64,000 nt of DNA from Cryomorpha ignava (GCF_010686655.1 NZ_JAAGVY010000013.1:31727-95726); one strand, 5' to 3'; counted from the first letter of the stretch, positions 41,125 through 51,338 are shown. Numbers and translations: made by a program. Notes: a model not told the origin generated them from the letters alone.

Positions 41125-42165
41125 ATGGCCGAAAAGGAAGTTTACTATAAAGATTATCTCCAACTCAATAAAATACTGAATGCCCAAGACCTTGAAAGCG
41201 ACATTGCGGGGGTAGACGCCCACGACGAAATGCTGTTCATCATTACACATCAGGCGTATGAGTTATGGTTTAAGCAGGTGCTCTATGAATTAAACTCAAT
41301 TATTGATATTCTATCGTCGCCAACAGTTAATGACAATAGCCCCGCATTACAGGTTGTTGTTCATCGGGGCCATCGGATCAATACCATTTTGCGCTTGCTG
41401 GTAGATCAAATCAATGTTATGGAAACCATGTCATCGCTTGATTTTCTTGATTTCAGGGATTTATTGCGCCCTGCCAGTGGTTTTCAAAGTATACAATGGA
41501 AAGAGCTCGAAGCGCGTCTTGGTCTGCAGTATCAAGATCGTCATGGAAAGCAGTATTACGTTTCGCAGTTGCACAAAGAAGATGTAGACAAGGTTAAAAA
41601 TACCGAGTCGTCCCCATCACTTATTACCCTGCTGAATGTTTGGCTTGAGCGCATGCCTTACTTTGAAGATTCAGAACTTTGGGGTGAGAAAATAGAAGCG
41701 GATAATATCGAAACACATCCATTTTGGAGTCAGTACCGAGCTGCCTACAAAGACAGTTTGATTGAAATTGAACACGCCAACCTCGATCTTTTTGACAAGG
41801 TACTTTATGGAAAAGAGGAAGAAGATTCACGTCGCCTTTCGGCAAAAGCTTCGCGCGCTGCACTTTTTATTATGCTTTACCGCGGCTATCCACTTTTGCA
41901 TTTGCCCTACCAATTGTTAATATCTCTGCTCGAAACTGATGAGCTAATGTCTACCTGGCGAACCCGGCATATGAATATGGTTACAAGAATGATCGGTACC
42001 CGAGTGGGAACCGGTAATTCGAGTGGAAGAGGATATTTGAAAGCGGCAATGGACAAGCACTATATTTTTACCGAGCTGGCTCAGCTTAACGGTTTACTCG
42101 TTGCGCGCCAAAGCCTGCCAAAACTTCCTAACGCACTTGGGCAATCTCTTGGTTTTGCGGGGTAG
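41125..42165 (+). CDS. kynA: Tryptophan 2,3-dioxygenase
   Basis: Heme enzyme that opens the indole ring of L-tryptophan to N-formylkynurenine. The 346-residue protein shows the family blocks YYKDYLQLNKILNAQ, HDEMLFIITHQAYELWFKQV (substrate-side His), FQSIQWKELEARLGL and the heme-ligand region RTRHMNMVTRMIGTRVGTGN, then SSGRGYL. A near-consensus -7 box (TATCTTTC) lies at 41094. Its last 38 bp overlap the end of the convergent lipoprotein gene. Kynurenine genes are not adjacent. Confidence 0.95.
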   Translation: MAEKEVYYKDYLQLNKILNAQDLESDIAGVDAHDEMLFIITHQAYELWFKQVLYELNSIIDILSSPTVNDNSPALQVVVHRGHRINTILRLLVDQINVMETMSSLDFLDFRDLLRPASGFQSIQWKELEARLGLQYQDRHGKQYYVSQLHKEDVDKVKNTESSPSLITLLNVWLERMPYFEDSELWGEKIEADNIETHPFWSQYRAAYKDSLIEIEHANLDLFDKVLYGKEEEDSRRLSAKASRAALFIMLYRGYPLLHLPYQLLISLLETDELMSTWRTRHMNMVTRMIGTRVGTGNSSGRGYLKAAMDKHYIFTELAQLNGLLVARQSLPKLPNALGQSLGFAG

Positions 42166-42982
42166 CCTTTGCTTTTAGGGTAAATTTTTTCCCCGGCTGT
42201 GCATTTACAGCATAGACGATAATTGCCATGTCTCCTGTCTTCTCGGCAATTCCATCCCAGCTGCTATGCTCCATATTTGAACCATTGTTAGGTTCAACTA
42301 TAAAATATACGTCTTTAGAATCGTCTGTAAGGTCGATATTTACTTTATCGCCTTTGCGCACATTTAATGAAAATGAAAGTGAGATTTCAGAATTAAAAGC
42401 GGCAGTTATTCTTTCCTGATTATCTAAAAATCTACTGTGGTAGCTCTGTTTAAGTTCCTTTCGCTGATAGTCGGCTGCAGTTTTTAAAGCTGCATTTACG
42501 GCATTAAAATCAATAGGTACTTCATCAATACCGCGGCTTTTCCAGTCGCCAGCCGCTTTTTCTGCGGCAGCATAGGCTTTACCATTAGCGTATGCAGCCA
42601 TCCACTGCGAACTGTCATTTTGTGTGGAGTGGTTTGAAAATACAATACGTCCTTCTTCGCAGAATAAATTTTGATTGAATTTGGGATCGTTTAAAAGTCT
42701 GACCAGAAAAAGTTTTTTCTCCGGATCAAAATGCATTTCAATTTCCTTATCGGAATTGGAATAAGTGGAGTAGAGCTTGTAATCTTCTTTCTTTTTCAGA
42801 TCTAAATTTGTCCAGTTTTCTGCGTCGGCAATCCACAAATCTTTGGGCATAACCGAAGCTGGCTCTGCCTCAATTGTGCTTTCGAATTCGGAACTGTCTC
42901 TAGTGTTACATCCTGTAAGGAGCAATACGAAAATGCCGTAAAAAAGGAAATCTGTAAATGATATTTTGAAAAATTTGGTCAA
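42128..42982 (-). CDS. Lipoprotein of unknown function
   Basis: Starting at the TTG 42982, the product has a lipoprotein signal (FLFYGIFVLLLTGC, Cys25). An upstream extension to 43081 would put the hydrophobic segment implausibly far inside. The mature part has IADAENWTNLDLKKKEDYKL, HFDPEKKLFLVRLLN, ANGKAYAAAEKAAGDWKSRG and a C-terminal beta domain (LNVRKGDKVNIDLTD to AQPGKKFTLKAKA) that looks like a carbohydrate- or ligand-binding sandwich. It ends the adhesin/PorP operon and overlaps kynA by 38 bp. Confidence 0.7.
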   Translation of the reverse strand: MTKFFKISFTDFLFYGIFVLLLTGCNTRDSSEFESTIEAEPASVMPKDLWIADAENWTNLDLKKKEDYKLYSTYSNSDKEIEMHFDPEKKLFLVRLLNDPKFNQNLFCEEGRIVFSNHSTQNDSSQWMAAYANGKAYAAAEKAAGDWKSRGIDEVPIDFNAVNAALKTAADYQRKELKQSYHSRFLDNQERITAAFNSEISLSFSLNVRKGDKVNIDLTDDSKDVYFIVEPNNGSNMEHSSWDGIAEKTGDMAIIVYAVNAQPGKKFTLKAKATPQNQEIAQVR

Positions 42983-43077
42983 GGTGAGACACGTTAAACG
43001 ATGTACCAAGGTAGTGCTAAAAAGCTGAAAATGAAATAAGCTGGGCGCTTTTTTAATAGAAACACTATAATAAGTGA

Positions 43078-43776
43078 TCAAGAAACCATTTTCTTGCTCC
43101 AGCTATTCTCAAAGAAAACCAGTGGGTCGGGGCAATTTTCCAGATAATATTTCTTGTCTTTTTTGTGGCATACGCCGGGGTAGTCGCCTTTGTATTCGCC
43201 TATATCTTTTATGAGTTGAAAGTGGAGGTGAGGCGGCCAGTCGCGGTTTTCGTCGGGTATACCCAAGGTGCCTATTTTTTGACCGCGGTTTATAAGCTGT
43301 CCTTCCATTAGTCCGGGAAGCGAGACCTTGCTTAGGTGACCGTAAAGCGCATGAATTTTCTCGTTTCCGATATGGTGTTCCAGAATAATCGTCGGGCCAT
43401 AATCGCCTGGATTGTCGTTGTTTTTAAAGCTGTGAATTCTACCCGGCATTGGCGCAACAATATCGGTTCCGGCGGGCATCCAGAAATCAATACCCAAGTG
43501 CACTGATCTAAAATCTTCGCTGTCGGCAAAGTGGCTGCTGCGTTGGTATAAATCTCGTTTTTCGGCATATCCACCATAAGCGCATTTCGCATTGGCAGCT
43601 TCTATTTTTCCAAAAACATAAGCGTGAAGGCCTGCTACGTCGTCGGTAGTTCCATTGAGTAAATCTGGATTTTTTTTGGAAAGGTCTATCGTGATAAAAT
43701 CTTCAGGCGATAATTCTCCACCAAGAGGCAGGCTGAATTTTGGTGTAAACTGCTCACCAAAAATGGTGTATGTCAT
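43078..43776 (-). CDS. M23-family metallopeptidase (LytM-like)
   Basis: The 232-residue protein has an M23 domain with the zinc motif HLGIDFWMPAGT, then IVAPMPGRIHSF, HALYGHLSKVSL, RGQKIGTLG and the HxH motif PPHLHFQLI. These enzymes cleave peptidoglycan cross-bridges or serve as scaffolds. There is no signal peptide, unusual for a wall hydrolase; the product may be cytoplasmic or the start may be wrong. The ATG at 43776 is 8 nt past the OmpA-like stop; a TTG at 43791 would overlap it. Confidence 0.85.
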   Translation of the reverse strand: MTYTIFGEQFTPKFSLPLGGELSPEDFITIDLSKKNPDLLNGTTDDVAGLHAYVFGKIEAANAKCAYGGYAEKRDLYQRSSHFADSEDFRSVHLGIDFWMPAGTDIVAPMPGRIHSFKNNDNPGDYGPTIILEHHIGNEKIHALYGHLSKVSLPGLMEGQLINRGQKIGTLGIPDENRDWPPHLHFQLIKDIGEYKGDYPGVCHKKDKKYYLENCPDPLVFFENSWSKKMVS

Positions 43777-43783
43777 GTTTTTT

Positions 43784-45997
43784 TTACTCAATCTCGTAGG
43801 TGATATTTAGCTCCCTGCTTTGCCCGGGAATGTTTGCAAAGATCAAAATTACATTATTTTGCTTTCCGCGCGAATGGGAGGGGTGCAAAATACCCGCTAT
43901 GCGACCAGATCCGTTTTCATATGATTGGTCTAAAATGGTGATTTCCATAGGGTTGGTACGAATGGAGTCAATAGTCAAATTCCCCACACAAGAAAACGCG
44001 AACGAAAAAGGAATAGAGTAGCCGGCAGTGATGGTTCCAAAATCTTGAATCTCTGAATTAAAACGAATTTCTGCAAGGCTGGTATCGTTTTGCGCGCGCT
44101 GCACCGATACGATTTCAATTTTGCGCTCCTGAGCTGCTGCAATGCTATAGATGGCGTTTCGCTCGTTGGGGTTGTCGCTTACCACTGCACTCGCTACGTA
44201 CTCTCCAAAAGGAATTTTGTTTATATCAAGGGTTCCACCAGCTTCAGCGGAAGCTTGAAAATAAGGTAAAAAAATGCCGCGCTTATAGCTTTTAAGGTAG
44301 TTTTCCAATGAAGAAATTCTGCGCGAGGTAAGCTTTACATTGTAATCTGTTTCTGCCAGCGGGCTCGCAAATCCTTTTACCGTTACCACCACTCTTTGGC
44401 CTTTTTCCAATTCAACCAAAAGCAATTTGGTAAACTGTTCCAGATCATTTACGCCCTGGTCTATCTCGTCAATAAAAAATAAATCCATCGCATCTTCAGC
44501 TTCATCGCCTTCATCTTCAGTTAGTCCGGCACGATACTCTTTTCGATATTCCGGAAGCAGTGCCACGTAGTTTCGGTATGTATCCAAATAGTTTTGAGGC
44601 GTAGTCTCGGTTCGGGTACGCGGATCGGGCTCATCATTGTGAAAGTAGAGCTTTACCGGAAGGTAATCGTTCAACTCTTCGAGGGTTGTAATTTGTGGAA
44701 GGGTATCCGATTTTTGAATCAGTTCTTCCGTAAATAGCCATAGATCATTGCAGCATCCTGCGCCATCATTGGCCTTGCTACCCAGTCTGTTTGAGCTAAT
44801 GCTGCCTTTTCCAATTTTTTCATTAAACGAATAGTAGAGATCATTTGCAGGCGAGTTAAACGGCTGTTTCAGATTTTCCGGAAAGCCCAAATTGCTGCCT
44901 ATCATATCGCTTTCAAAAATGTCGTAGCCCCCAAAACCGGCGTGCCAATCAGATGCGAAGTAAAGTTTTTGCAAATCGCCGCGGTAAAAAGGCGTAATCT
45001 CGCTTCCTGGCGAATTCACAAACTTACCTGCATTAACAGGCTCTCCATTGGGCTCATCGGCAAAAACATACCAGATATCTTCTTGCCCAAAACCACCTGG
45101 GCGGTTTGAAGAAAAGAAAAGCACTTTGCGGTCGCCCACAAAGCCATAGGCAGGCTGTGAATACCAGGCAGTATCGCTATCGGCAGGAATTTGATAAATC
45201 AATGATTTGCTGCCTTTTTCAAAAATAGAAATGGTGTTTTTCCCTTTTTTGTTTATTCCTGCCACGGCAATCCTCTCTTCATTTGCGGAAGAAGCATAAT
45301 TAAATACCGGGTTAGAAAATGGAAATTCGGAATAAATTTCAACAGTTTTGAGCGCTGAGTCTGCTTTATAAAGCCGGGGAATGTATTTTTCGGGTTTGCT
45401 TGTAAGCTGCCCTTTTTCGTTAAATGTACCACGGAGGGACGAAAAAATCAATTCTCCGTCATCAATAAAATAGCCGGCAAATTCGCTTTGTTCAGAGTTT
45501 ATCGGCTCCCCTATTTGCTCCAGCTCAAAGGGTGTTTCATCTTTGCTCCAGTCCATAGCAAGCGTCGTAGAGCGCATTTCCTGCACTGCTTTTTTATAAT
45601 AATATCCATTTCTATCTCTTGAAAACTGATTTCGTACACGCCTCCAATTTTGTTTTGCTTCGGCATATTCGCCAGCCTGTTTTTGCATCGTGGCAAGCCA
45701 TACGCCCCCTTGCGGATATATCCTACCGCGCTCACGTCGATACACCTCGCCGTAGTAGTAGGCCGCTTTTGCGTAATCGTGATTTGCCCGCAGCGCCTCT
45801 GCATATTTGTACTTTACTTCGCCTTTTGCGCTGTCCATTTCCATAGCGCGCGTGTAGTAGCGCAATGCTCCGTAGGGGTCATTTTCTTCCATGGCCTTGT
45901 CGCCCAGGTTCAACCAGTCCTGCAATCTCTGGGCAGTTGCCGCTTCCGCGAAAAAGGCAGCCACAAGTATTAGCGCTATTTTCAAGATTGACTTCAT
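43784..45997 (-). CDS. TPR-PD40-OmpA-like T9SS-associated protein
   Basis: The 737-residue protein has a signal peptide (ALILVAAFFAEAATAQ), a TPR region (about 25-110), PD40 propeller blades (about 165-400, for example GELIFSSLRG, DRKVLFFSSNRPGGFGQEDI, LQKLYFASDWHAGFGGYDIF), and an OmpA-like region (about 510-620, GQRVVVTVKGFASPLAETDY). A C-terminal DUF1573-like strand domain (EIRFNSEIQDFGTITAGY) follows. Such proteins act with PorP/SprF in T9SS export or anchoring. It overlaps the PorP/SprF gene by 4 nt. Confidence 0.88.
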   Translation of the reverse strand: MKSILKIALILVAAFFAEAATAQRLQDWLNLGDKAMEENDPYGALRYYTRAMEMDSAKGEVKYKYAEALRANHDYAKAAYYYGEVYRRERGRIYPQGGVWLATMQKQAGEYAEAKQNWRRVRNQFSRDRNGYYYKKAVQEMRSTTLAMDWSKDETPFELEQIGEPINSEQSEFAGYFIDDGELIFSSLRGTFNEKGQLTSKPEKYIPRLYKADSALKTVEIYSEFPFSNPVFNYASSANEERIAVAGINKKGKNTISIFEKGSKSLIYQIPADSDTAWYSQPAYGFVGDRKVLFFSSNRPGGFGQEDIWYVFADEPNGEPVNAGKFVNSPGSEITPFYRGDLQKLYFASDWHAGFGGYDIFESDMIGSNLGFPENLKQPFNSPANDLYYSFNEKIGKGSISSNRLGSKANDGAGCCNDLWLFTEELIQKSDTLPQITTLEELNDYLPVKLYFHNDEPDPRTRTETTPQNYLDTYRNYVALLPEYRKEYRAGLTEDEGDEAEDAMDLFFIDEIDQGVNDLEQFTKLLLVELEKGQRVVVTVKGFASPLAETDYNVKLTSRRISSLENYLKSYKRGIFLPYFQASAEAGGTLDINKIPFGEYVASAVVSDNPNERNAIYSIAAAQERKIEIVSVQRAQNDTSLAEIRFNSEIQDFGTITAGYSIPFSFAFSCVGNLTIDSIRTNPMEITILDQSYENGSGRIAGILHPSHSRGKQNNVILIFANIPGQSRELNITYEIE

Positions 45998-47004
45998 AGA
46001 AACACCGGGCAGAATTTGTGTGGAATCTGGTTTTTGCCACTTGATTTATTGAATAAATACTGCACTGAAAATTCAAATCCACCTCGGTTTCTACTCGCCG
46101 GTTTTAGGGAGCTCACATTTATATCGTAGCTCGCTGCCACGCGCCAGGCATCCAGGTCAAAGCCCACCATAGCAATGCCGCTATCGCCAAAACGGCCAAA
46201 GTATCCGGCAAAAATGCTGCGGTAGATTATGCTTTCGTCCATAAGCACATAGCGCAGTGCCGATCCAAAAATTACTTCTGTAAACGTAGCCTGATCCATC
46301 CAGCGCACAGCCGGCATCAGGTCAAAATCTTCGGCTATTTTCCAATCTGCCGTGGCGTAAACCGATGAGCGAAAGGGCAGCTTTATGCCTGTATCGTTGT
46401 AAAACGATTGCTTTGGCGAGGTAACATTATGCCCCGAAAAACCGATAGTCAGACTTTTCCGGTATTCGGGATTGTAGGTGTATGTCGCACCGGCATTCAG
46501 GTTGAAGTACCACCTGCTATTTCGGGCAAAATTTTCTCCGGTTGGCAGATTGGGGTCGTACACCACGCCATTAAACTGGTTATTAAAACTTAGTGCGTCG
46601 TAATTCAGTTTTATCTGGGTTACTCCCGTTTGCAGTCCGCCCTGTAAGCTGTGTTTTTCACTTCCGTGAATAAGGTATCTGTATGAGCCACCTGCCAGAA
46701 TACTCAGCGTATTGTATCTCGAATCGCCGGCATTGTCGTTCATAATGAGCAGCCCCATTGCGATTTCTTTAGGGGTAAATGCAAAGCGACCATCGCCCAT
46801 TAGAGCAAAACTGGTATAAGGCCGGCTCACTTCTTTCCACTGGGTTTTTTGATTGGCATTGAGCCGGTATTGGGCATCAAAATTTCCAATTTCTGCGGGG
46901 TTGAGCATTTGAGGTGAAAAGAAAAACTGCGAGAAGTGTACGTCTTGACAAGAGAGCGTTTGCGCAAAGCAAAATAAACTGGCTATTATTCCGATGGTCT
47001 TCAT
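45994..47004 (-). CDS. PorP/SprF-family type IX secretion membrane protein
   Basis: The 336-residue outer-membrane protein matches the PorP/SprF family: a signal peptide (ASLFCFAQTLSCQ), then DVHFSQFFFSPQMLNPAEIG, the family opening, ADWKIAEDFDLMPAVRWMDQ, LRYVLMDESIIYRSIFAGYF and a final VAASYDINVSSL barrel strand. SprF is needed for export of the SprB adhesin; here the preceding gene encodes a CHU_C-tailed giant protein, so it is probably the cargo. It overlaps both neighbours (1 and 4 nt). Confidence 0.93.
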   Translation of the reverse strand: MKTIGIIASLFCFAQTLSCQDVHFSQFFFSPQMLNPAEIGNFDAQYRLNANQKTQWKEVSRPYTSFALMGDGRFAFTPKEIAMGLLIMNDNAGDSRYNTLSILAGGSYRYLIHGSEKHSLQGGLQTGVTQIKLNYDALSFNNQFNGVVYDPNLPTGENFARNSRWYFNLNAGATYTYNPEYRKSLTIGFSGHNVTSPKQSFYNDTGIKLPFRSSVYATADWKIAEDFDLMPAVRWMDQATFTEVIFGSALRYVLMDESIIYRSIFAGYFGRFGDSGIAMVGFDLDAWRVAASYDINVSSLKPASRNRGGFEFSVQYLFNKSSGKNQIPHKFCPVFL

Positions 47005-50000
47005 TAGCGCAGCAGGGTAATATTTCCTTTGGTAAAGTACTCTTGCCCGTTACCGCAACGTGCGCGCAGATGGAAAACGTAAACGGCAGGCTCTGCTAGA
47101 TTGCCTTTATAACTTCCGTCCCAGCCTATACTTTGATTTGTAGTTTTGAAAACCAACTCGCCCCAGCGGTTAAAAATCGAAAATTCCAAATCGGTGATGT
47201 TTCCGCCGCGCACCCATACTTCATCATTTTCGCCATCGCTATTTGGCGTAAAGGTATTGGGTATAAAAATATTGGGCTCGCCGCAAATTGCTTCAAATAC
47301 GTAAATCGTTACGCTATCTCTTCGCAGGCAGGTGCCAAACTCGCCATTGTCAATGATCAGCACTTCATAGGTGGTCGTAACCATTGGGCTGGCGGTGGTA
47401 ATTCTCGAATTGGGACTAGCAAGCGTTTGAGGCGGGCTCCATTGATAATTGTAAAAATCGGCAGCGGGCAAGGCAGTGAGGGTGCTAGATCCGCCTTCCA
47501 GAATATTTTCAGGATCGGCAGAAGCTTCTATGGCCATGCTGCCCAGGCTTGAGACATAAACCGTTGTTGAATTCTCAACGGAACAGCCCTGAGAAGTGGA
47601 GCTGATTACTGTAAAAGTCGTTGGTTCGTTTACCAAAACAAGAATCTGTGTACTTCCCTGACCAGATAAAATATACTCTTCGGGTTCCCAGATGTGTGAT
47701 AGTTTATTTCCGGGAAAATCGTTGCTAACTGTAATCCTGGCTGTATCGCCAATGCAGATATACTGGTTTGCCGATACGCTTGTACCCGCGGAGAGCAAGC
47801 TCACAGCTATACTGTCTATCAGGCTGCAGCCGCCATTTACAGCTTTTATGTAATAGTACGTAATGCTGGTTGGCGTAACTGTAATTGTGCTGTCGCCGGA
47901 TGGATTTAAAAGAGAGCCAAAATCGCTGTCGGTTGACCATAAAAAGCTTTGCGCCAGCCCATTGCTGTTTGCTGATAGCATTAGGGGTTCGCCTAAACAA
48001 GCAAGCGTATCGCTGTTCGTTTCCAGTGAAATAGGGTTTACAGTTATTTCAATAGATGCTGTGAGTTCGCAACCGTATTCTGTATTCGCGGAAGCGGTAA
48101 GCGTAACTGTTTCAGAGGCATCTAAAACGATATTTTGGGTGGAGTCGCCCGAAATGATTTTATCATCGGGAAGCCAATCGAAAGTCGCTGCATCCACATT
48201 CCCCGAAAGGGATACCGAAATCGGTAATTCTTGCACAGCGCAGAGTAAGGTATCGCTCAAGCTGATTTGAAGATCTGGTTTTGGCGAAAGAAAAATGCTG
48301 TCAACGCTTTGGCAAAGGCCATTTGAAGTGAGGAGGTAAATGGTTTGATCGGAATCGGGGTTGTAGGTAAAACTGCTGTCGGTAGAAATAGTTGTTGTAA
48401 AATTGGGATCGGTAGCCCATTGATAAGAACTCGCTGAACCCTGCGAATTGGCGGTAACGGTGAAGTTTGTGCTAGTACATGATGTTAGGGTATCAGCGAT
48501 CATGATTTCCAGCTCGGGATAAACGGTGACTGTTTTTACAATCGTATCTGAAATATTACAGGCGTCGGGATCGGTTACCACCAATGCAATTTCGAAAGTG
48601 CCCGAATTACCGGGGTGAAAGGTGTAATTTTCATTGAATGAAAAAGTTCCATCGGGCAGTAGCCATTGATAGTTCGGATTGCTTCCGCTGTAAAGCGTAC
48701 TGGTATTTTCCAATACAATGGAATCGGGCAGACAGAAATTTTCAGCTTCGAAATCGGCGAAAATAAGAGGCAGGTCAAAGTCGATTTTTACTACGCCGAG
48801 GTTGCAGTTGGTGCTGTTATTTGTTGGGCTGTACGCATTTGAGGGAAAGGCAGGCCAATCGTCGTGACTTCCGCAGCCGGCGCATGCTGCCTGATATATT
48901 TTACCAGATTTATCAAACCGGCTGGTGCCTCCGTCAACATGCTCTGCACTTTGGTTACCGCCATAAAAAGAGGCAAAGGTCAATGCGCTTGCATCGCCTT
49001 CGAGCACCATAAAATAAAAGTCATTGTTATCGGTTGTGGCTTGAATGGCATCTGAAGTAATGGGTAGGCCATTGGTGCCGCCCACACCTCCGTTTACAAG
49101 TGGACCGCCCCATCCAGAAAGGTAAATGCGGTTACAAATATCAACCGAAAAGGCGGTTGGTGAGAGATTCGGTATATTCTGACCGTTTCCAAAAACAGTT
49201 GACCAGGTTCGGGAATCCAAATTGTCGGAAAAGCTGCTGAGCAACATACCGCTATTGGGTATTGCGTAATCAGCATTATCGATAAACGTATTATCGGGTG
49301 CTCTCGTTTGTCCATAAATATGCGGGCGACCCACGTCATCGCGCTCCACAAAATAAATTTGATCGTAAGCGCTTGATCCGTAGTAGGTCATGGCGTTTAG
49401 CGATTGCATGTCTTCGTTAAAAACTGCAATAAAACCATCGGCTATTCCGCCAAATTCGGTTTGAAAAGCATTGGCGCTTGTGGGAAGATTGAGCGATGTG
49501 GTGCCGCCGGCAACCGTAATTCTCCGGTCGTACGTGGCATCTATTGAGTAAATGGCATCGGCACCATCACCGCCAAAAAAGGTCGCTGCGAGTACTTCTG
49601 AAAGATCTGGATTCATGCGAACCAGAATACCATCCTGGCCGACATCTTTTACGGTTTGAAAGGCAGATTCAGACACCGGAAAATCATCGGAATAGGTATG
49701 AGATCCGATAATGATATTTCCATCACCGTCTATTTCTATTTCGCCACGCATCTCGTCGGCGTAATTTTTCTTGAGGCTGGTGGCAGAGTTTATTCCGTCG
49801 TTTCCCTGCCCACCCAGATAGGTTGATGAAAGCAATGATCCGCCATTTGCACTTAGCCGCGAAACAATAATATCGGTTCCTTCCTGGTACGATACACCTA
49901 TACCGCCGGGGACAAAAAGCGTACCGCCGGCAAATGTTGTTTGAAAAGCATTGGTAGTAGTGGGAAAATTTGCTGAGCCGGATGTGCCATATACGTAGAG

Positions 50001-51017
50001 TTCGTTGTTATCATTTACAATTAAACTATGTGGAAGATCATCTTTTGCTCCGCCAAGATAGGTGCTGTAAATTAGGGAAGTACCATCAAGTGAATATTTG
50101 GTGATGGCAATATCTGTTCCTGTAAGGCTGCCTTGTCCCTCTCCGCCGGCCCAGGTGGCTTGATAGGCGCCTATTGTAACGGGATAACCAGTCCCAAAGG
50201 CAGAGCTGCCAGAGTATAAGAACCCTTGCGAATCATATGTTGCAGAGTATCCGAAATTGTCTGCAAAGGAGCCACTAAAAGTGCTGAAAATCAATTCGGG
50301 ATCTATAATAAGTTCTCGTGATGGGTCGTAATCTCCAAGCTCAAACCCAAGGATATTGCGGCTTAGAACGTACTTGCATTCCACTTTCGTAATATTGCCG
50401 TTAATTATCTGATAAGCAAAGGGTTTTGATTCGAGTACATCGCCAACTGAAGTAGAGATCTCGAGCTGTCCTGCAGAATTGATTTTTGGTTTTACACCGG
50501 CGTATTCTATTTGGATAAGACCTGGCGAAGCGCCTGGTTTTAAAATAAAATCGTATTTCAAAACGGCATTGCTATACACTTTGAGATCAATGCCTTGATA
50601 AATTTCGGTGTATCGCACAGCTTCGAAGGCTTTTAAGTTTCCGGCCCATTTTGTTGGGTCGTTGCCAATATAAAAGTTGTAATCTGTATCAAAGGCCTTT
50701 TCGCCGGAAGGCAAACCGGAAGCATTTTTAAATATCATTTGATAGGCATGACATTTTAGCTTTTCAGGTGGCGGCATTGGGTTTGGATTGCCCGAGTGGG
50801 CTGAAAAAACGGCGCTGGTAGTTTCTACATCGTAGAGATCGAAAGTAAACCGATCAGATTCGAAATACACTTTTCCGCCAGGGATATCTGCGCGGTATTT
50901 CACCGCATGATTCCACTGGCCGCCATTTTCGATAAAACGATGTTGAGCCGACACATTCGCAGCAGCGAAAACGAATACAAACAAAAGCAATTGGTAAATT
51001 CTCAATTTGATACGCAT
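47004..51017 (-). CDS. Large T9SS type B surface protein with SBBP repeats and CHU_C domain
   Basis: From ATG 51017 this protein has 1337 residues: a signal peptide (LLLFVFVFAAANVSAQ), an N-terminal DUF7948-like domain (FIENGGQWNHAVKYRADIPG), SBBP-type propeller repeats (STYLGGAKDD, SSTYLGGQGNDGI, ATFFGGDGADAI), PKD/Ig-like segments, and a C-terminal gliding-associated CHU_C sorting domain (NIFIPNTFTPNSDGENDEVW, IFNRWGELVF, AEPAVYVFHLRARC). It should be carried to the surface through T9SS with the help of the PorP/SprF protein encoded directly downstream. It likely functions in adhesion or gliding. A TTG at 51044 is less likely as start. Confidence 0.92.
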   Translation of the reverse strand: MRIKLRIYQLLLFVFVFAAANVSAQHRFIENGGQWNHAVKYRADIPGGKVYFESDRFTFDLYDVETTSAVFSAHSGNPNPMPPPEKLKCHAYQMIFKNASGLPSGEKAFDTDYNFYIGNDPTKWAGNLKAFEAVRYTEIYQGIDLKVYSNAVLKYDFILKPGASPGLIQIEYAGVKPKINSAGQLEISTSVGDVLESKPFAYQIINGNITKVECKYVLSRNILGFELGDYDPSRELIIDPELIFSTFSGSFADNFGYSATYDSQGFLYSGSSAFGTGYPVTIGAYQATWAGGEGQGSLTGTDIAITKYSLDGTSLIYSTYLGGAKDDLPHSLIVNDNNELYVYGTSGSANFPTTTNAFQTTFAGGTLFVPGGIGVSYQEGTDIIVSRLSANGGSLLSSTYLGGQGNDGINSATSLKKNYADEMRGEIEIDGDGNIIIGSHTYSDDFPVSESAFQTVKDVGQDGILVRMNPDLSEVLAATFFGGDGADAIYSIDATYDRRITVAGGTTSLNLPTSANAFQTEFGGIADGFIAVFNEDMQSLNAMTYYGSSAYDQIYFVERDDVGRPHIYGQTRAPDNTFIDNADYAIPNSGMLLSSFSDNLDSRTWSTVFGNGQNIPNLSPTAFSVDICNRIYLSGWGGPLVNGGVGGTNGLPITSDAIQATTDNNDFYFMVLEGDASALTFASFYGGNQSAEHVDGGTSRFDKSGKIYQAACAGCGSHDDWPAFPSNAYSPTNNSTNCNLGVVKIDFDLPLIFADFEAENFCLPDSIVLENTSTLYSGSNPNYQWLLPDGTFSFNENYTFHPGNSGTFEIALVVTDPDACNISDTIVKTVTVYPELEIMIADTLTSCTSTNFTVTANSQGSASSYQWATDPNFTTTISTDSSFTYNPDSDQTIYLLTSNGLCQSVDSIFLSPKPDLQISLSDTLLCAVQELPISVSLSGNVDAATFDWLPDDKIISGDSTQNIVLDASETVTLTASANTEYGCELTASIEITVNPISLETNSDTLACLGEPLMLSANSNGLAQSFLWSTDSDFGSLLNPSGDSTITVTPTSITYYYIKAVNGGCSLIDSIAVSLLSAGTSVSANQYICIGDTARITVSNDFPGNKLSHIWEPEEYILSGQGSTQILVLVNEPTTFTVISSTSQGCSVENSTTVYVSSLGSMAIEASADPENILEGGSSTLTALPAADFYNYQWSPPQTLASPNSRITTASPMVTTTYEVLIIDNGEFGTCLRRDSVTIYVFEAICGEPNIFIPNTFTPNSDGENDEVWVRGGNITDLEFSIFNRWGELVFKTTNQSIGWDGSYKGNLAEPAVYVFHLRARCGNGQEYFTKGNITLLR

Positions 51018-51149
51018 TTTGGAGGGTGAATTTACGGAAAACAAATTTACGAGGTGTAATTCGAAGATTTGAATTGTATGGGCATTGCATGGCTTCGTTC
51101 ATTACACGCGTTAAATTTATTTGTACATTACAAATATTGTATTCCATAA

Positions 51150-51338
51150 CAATGTACAGTTGCACGCCATAATGTACAGACGTTGCACGCCATAATGTAC
51201 AGACGTTGCACGCCATAATGTACAGACGTTGCATGCCATAATGTACAGACGTTGCACGCCATAATGTACAGACGTTGCACGCCATAATGTACAGACGTTG
51301 CATGCCATAATGTACAGACGTTGCATGCAACGTCTCTA
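51150..51338. repeat. REP array: eight copies of a 23-bp unit
   Basis: The unit begins AATGTACAGACGTTGCA and continues CGCCAT or TGCCAT (23 bp; first copy is 21 bp). Copies start at 51150, 51171, 51194, 51217, 51240, 51263, 51286 and 51309. The last copy turns into the perfect palindrome AGACGTTGCATGCAACGTCT (51316-51335), followed by CTACG. The array sits directly before the RAYT gene, whose own reading frame contains another copy of the palindrome. Confidence 0.92.

Noticed and set aside
42983..43081. N-terminal extension of the lipoprotein gene at 42128
   Set aside because: It would place about 33 unlikely residues before a good lipoprotein signal and overlap the M23 gene's end.
51150..51338. 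CRISPR-like array
   Set aside because: Units are contiguous 23-mers without unique spacers, and no cas genes are present.
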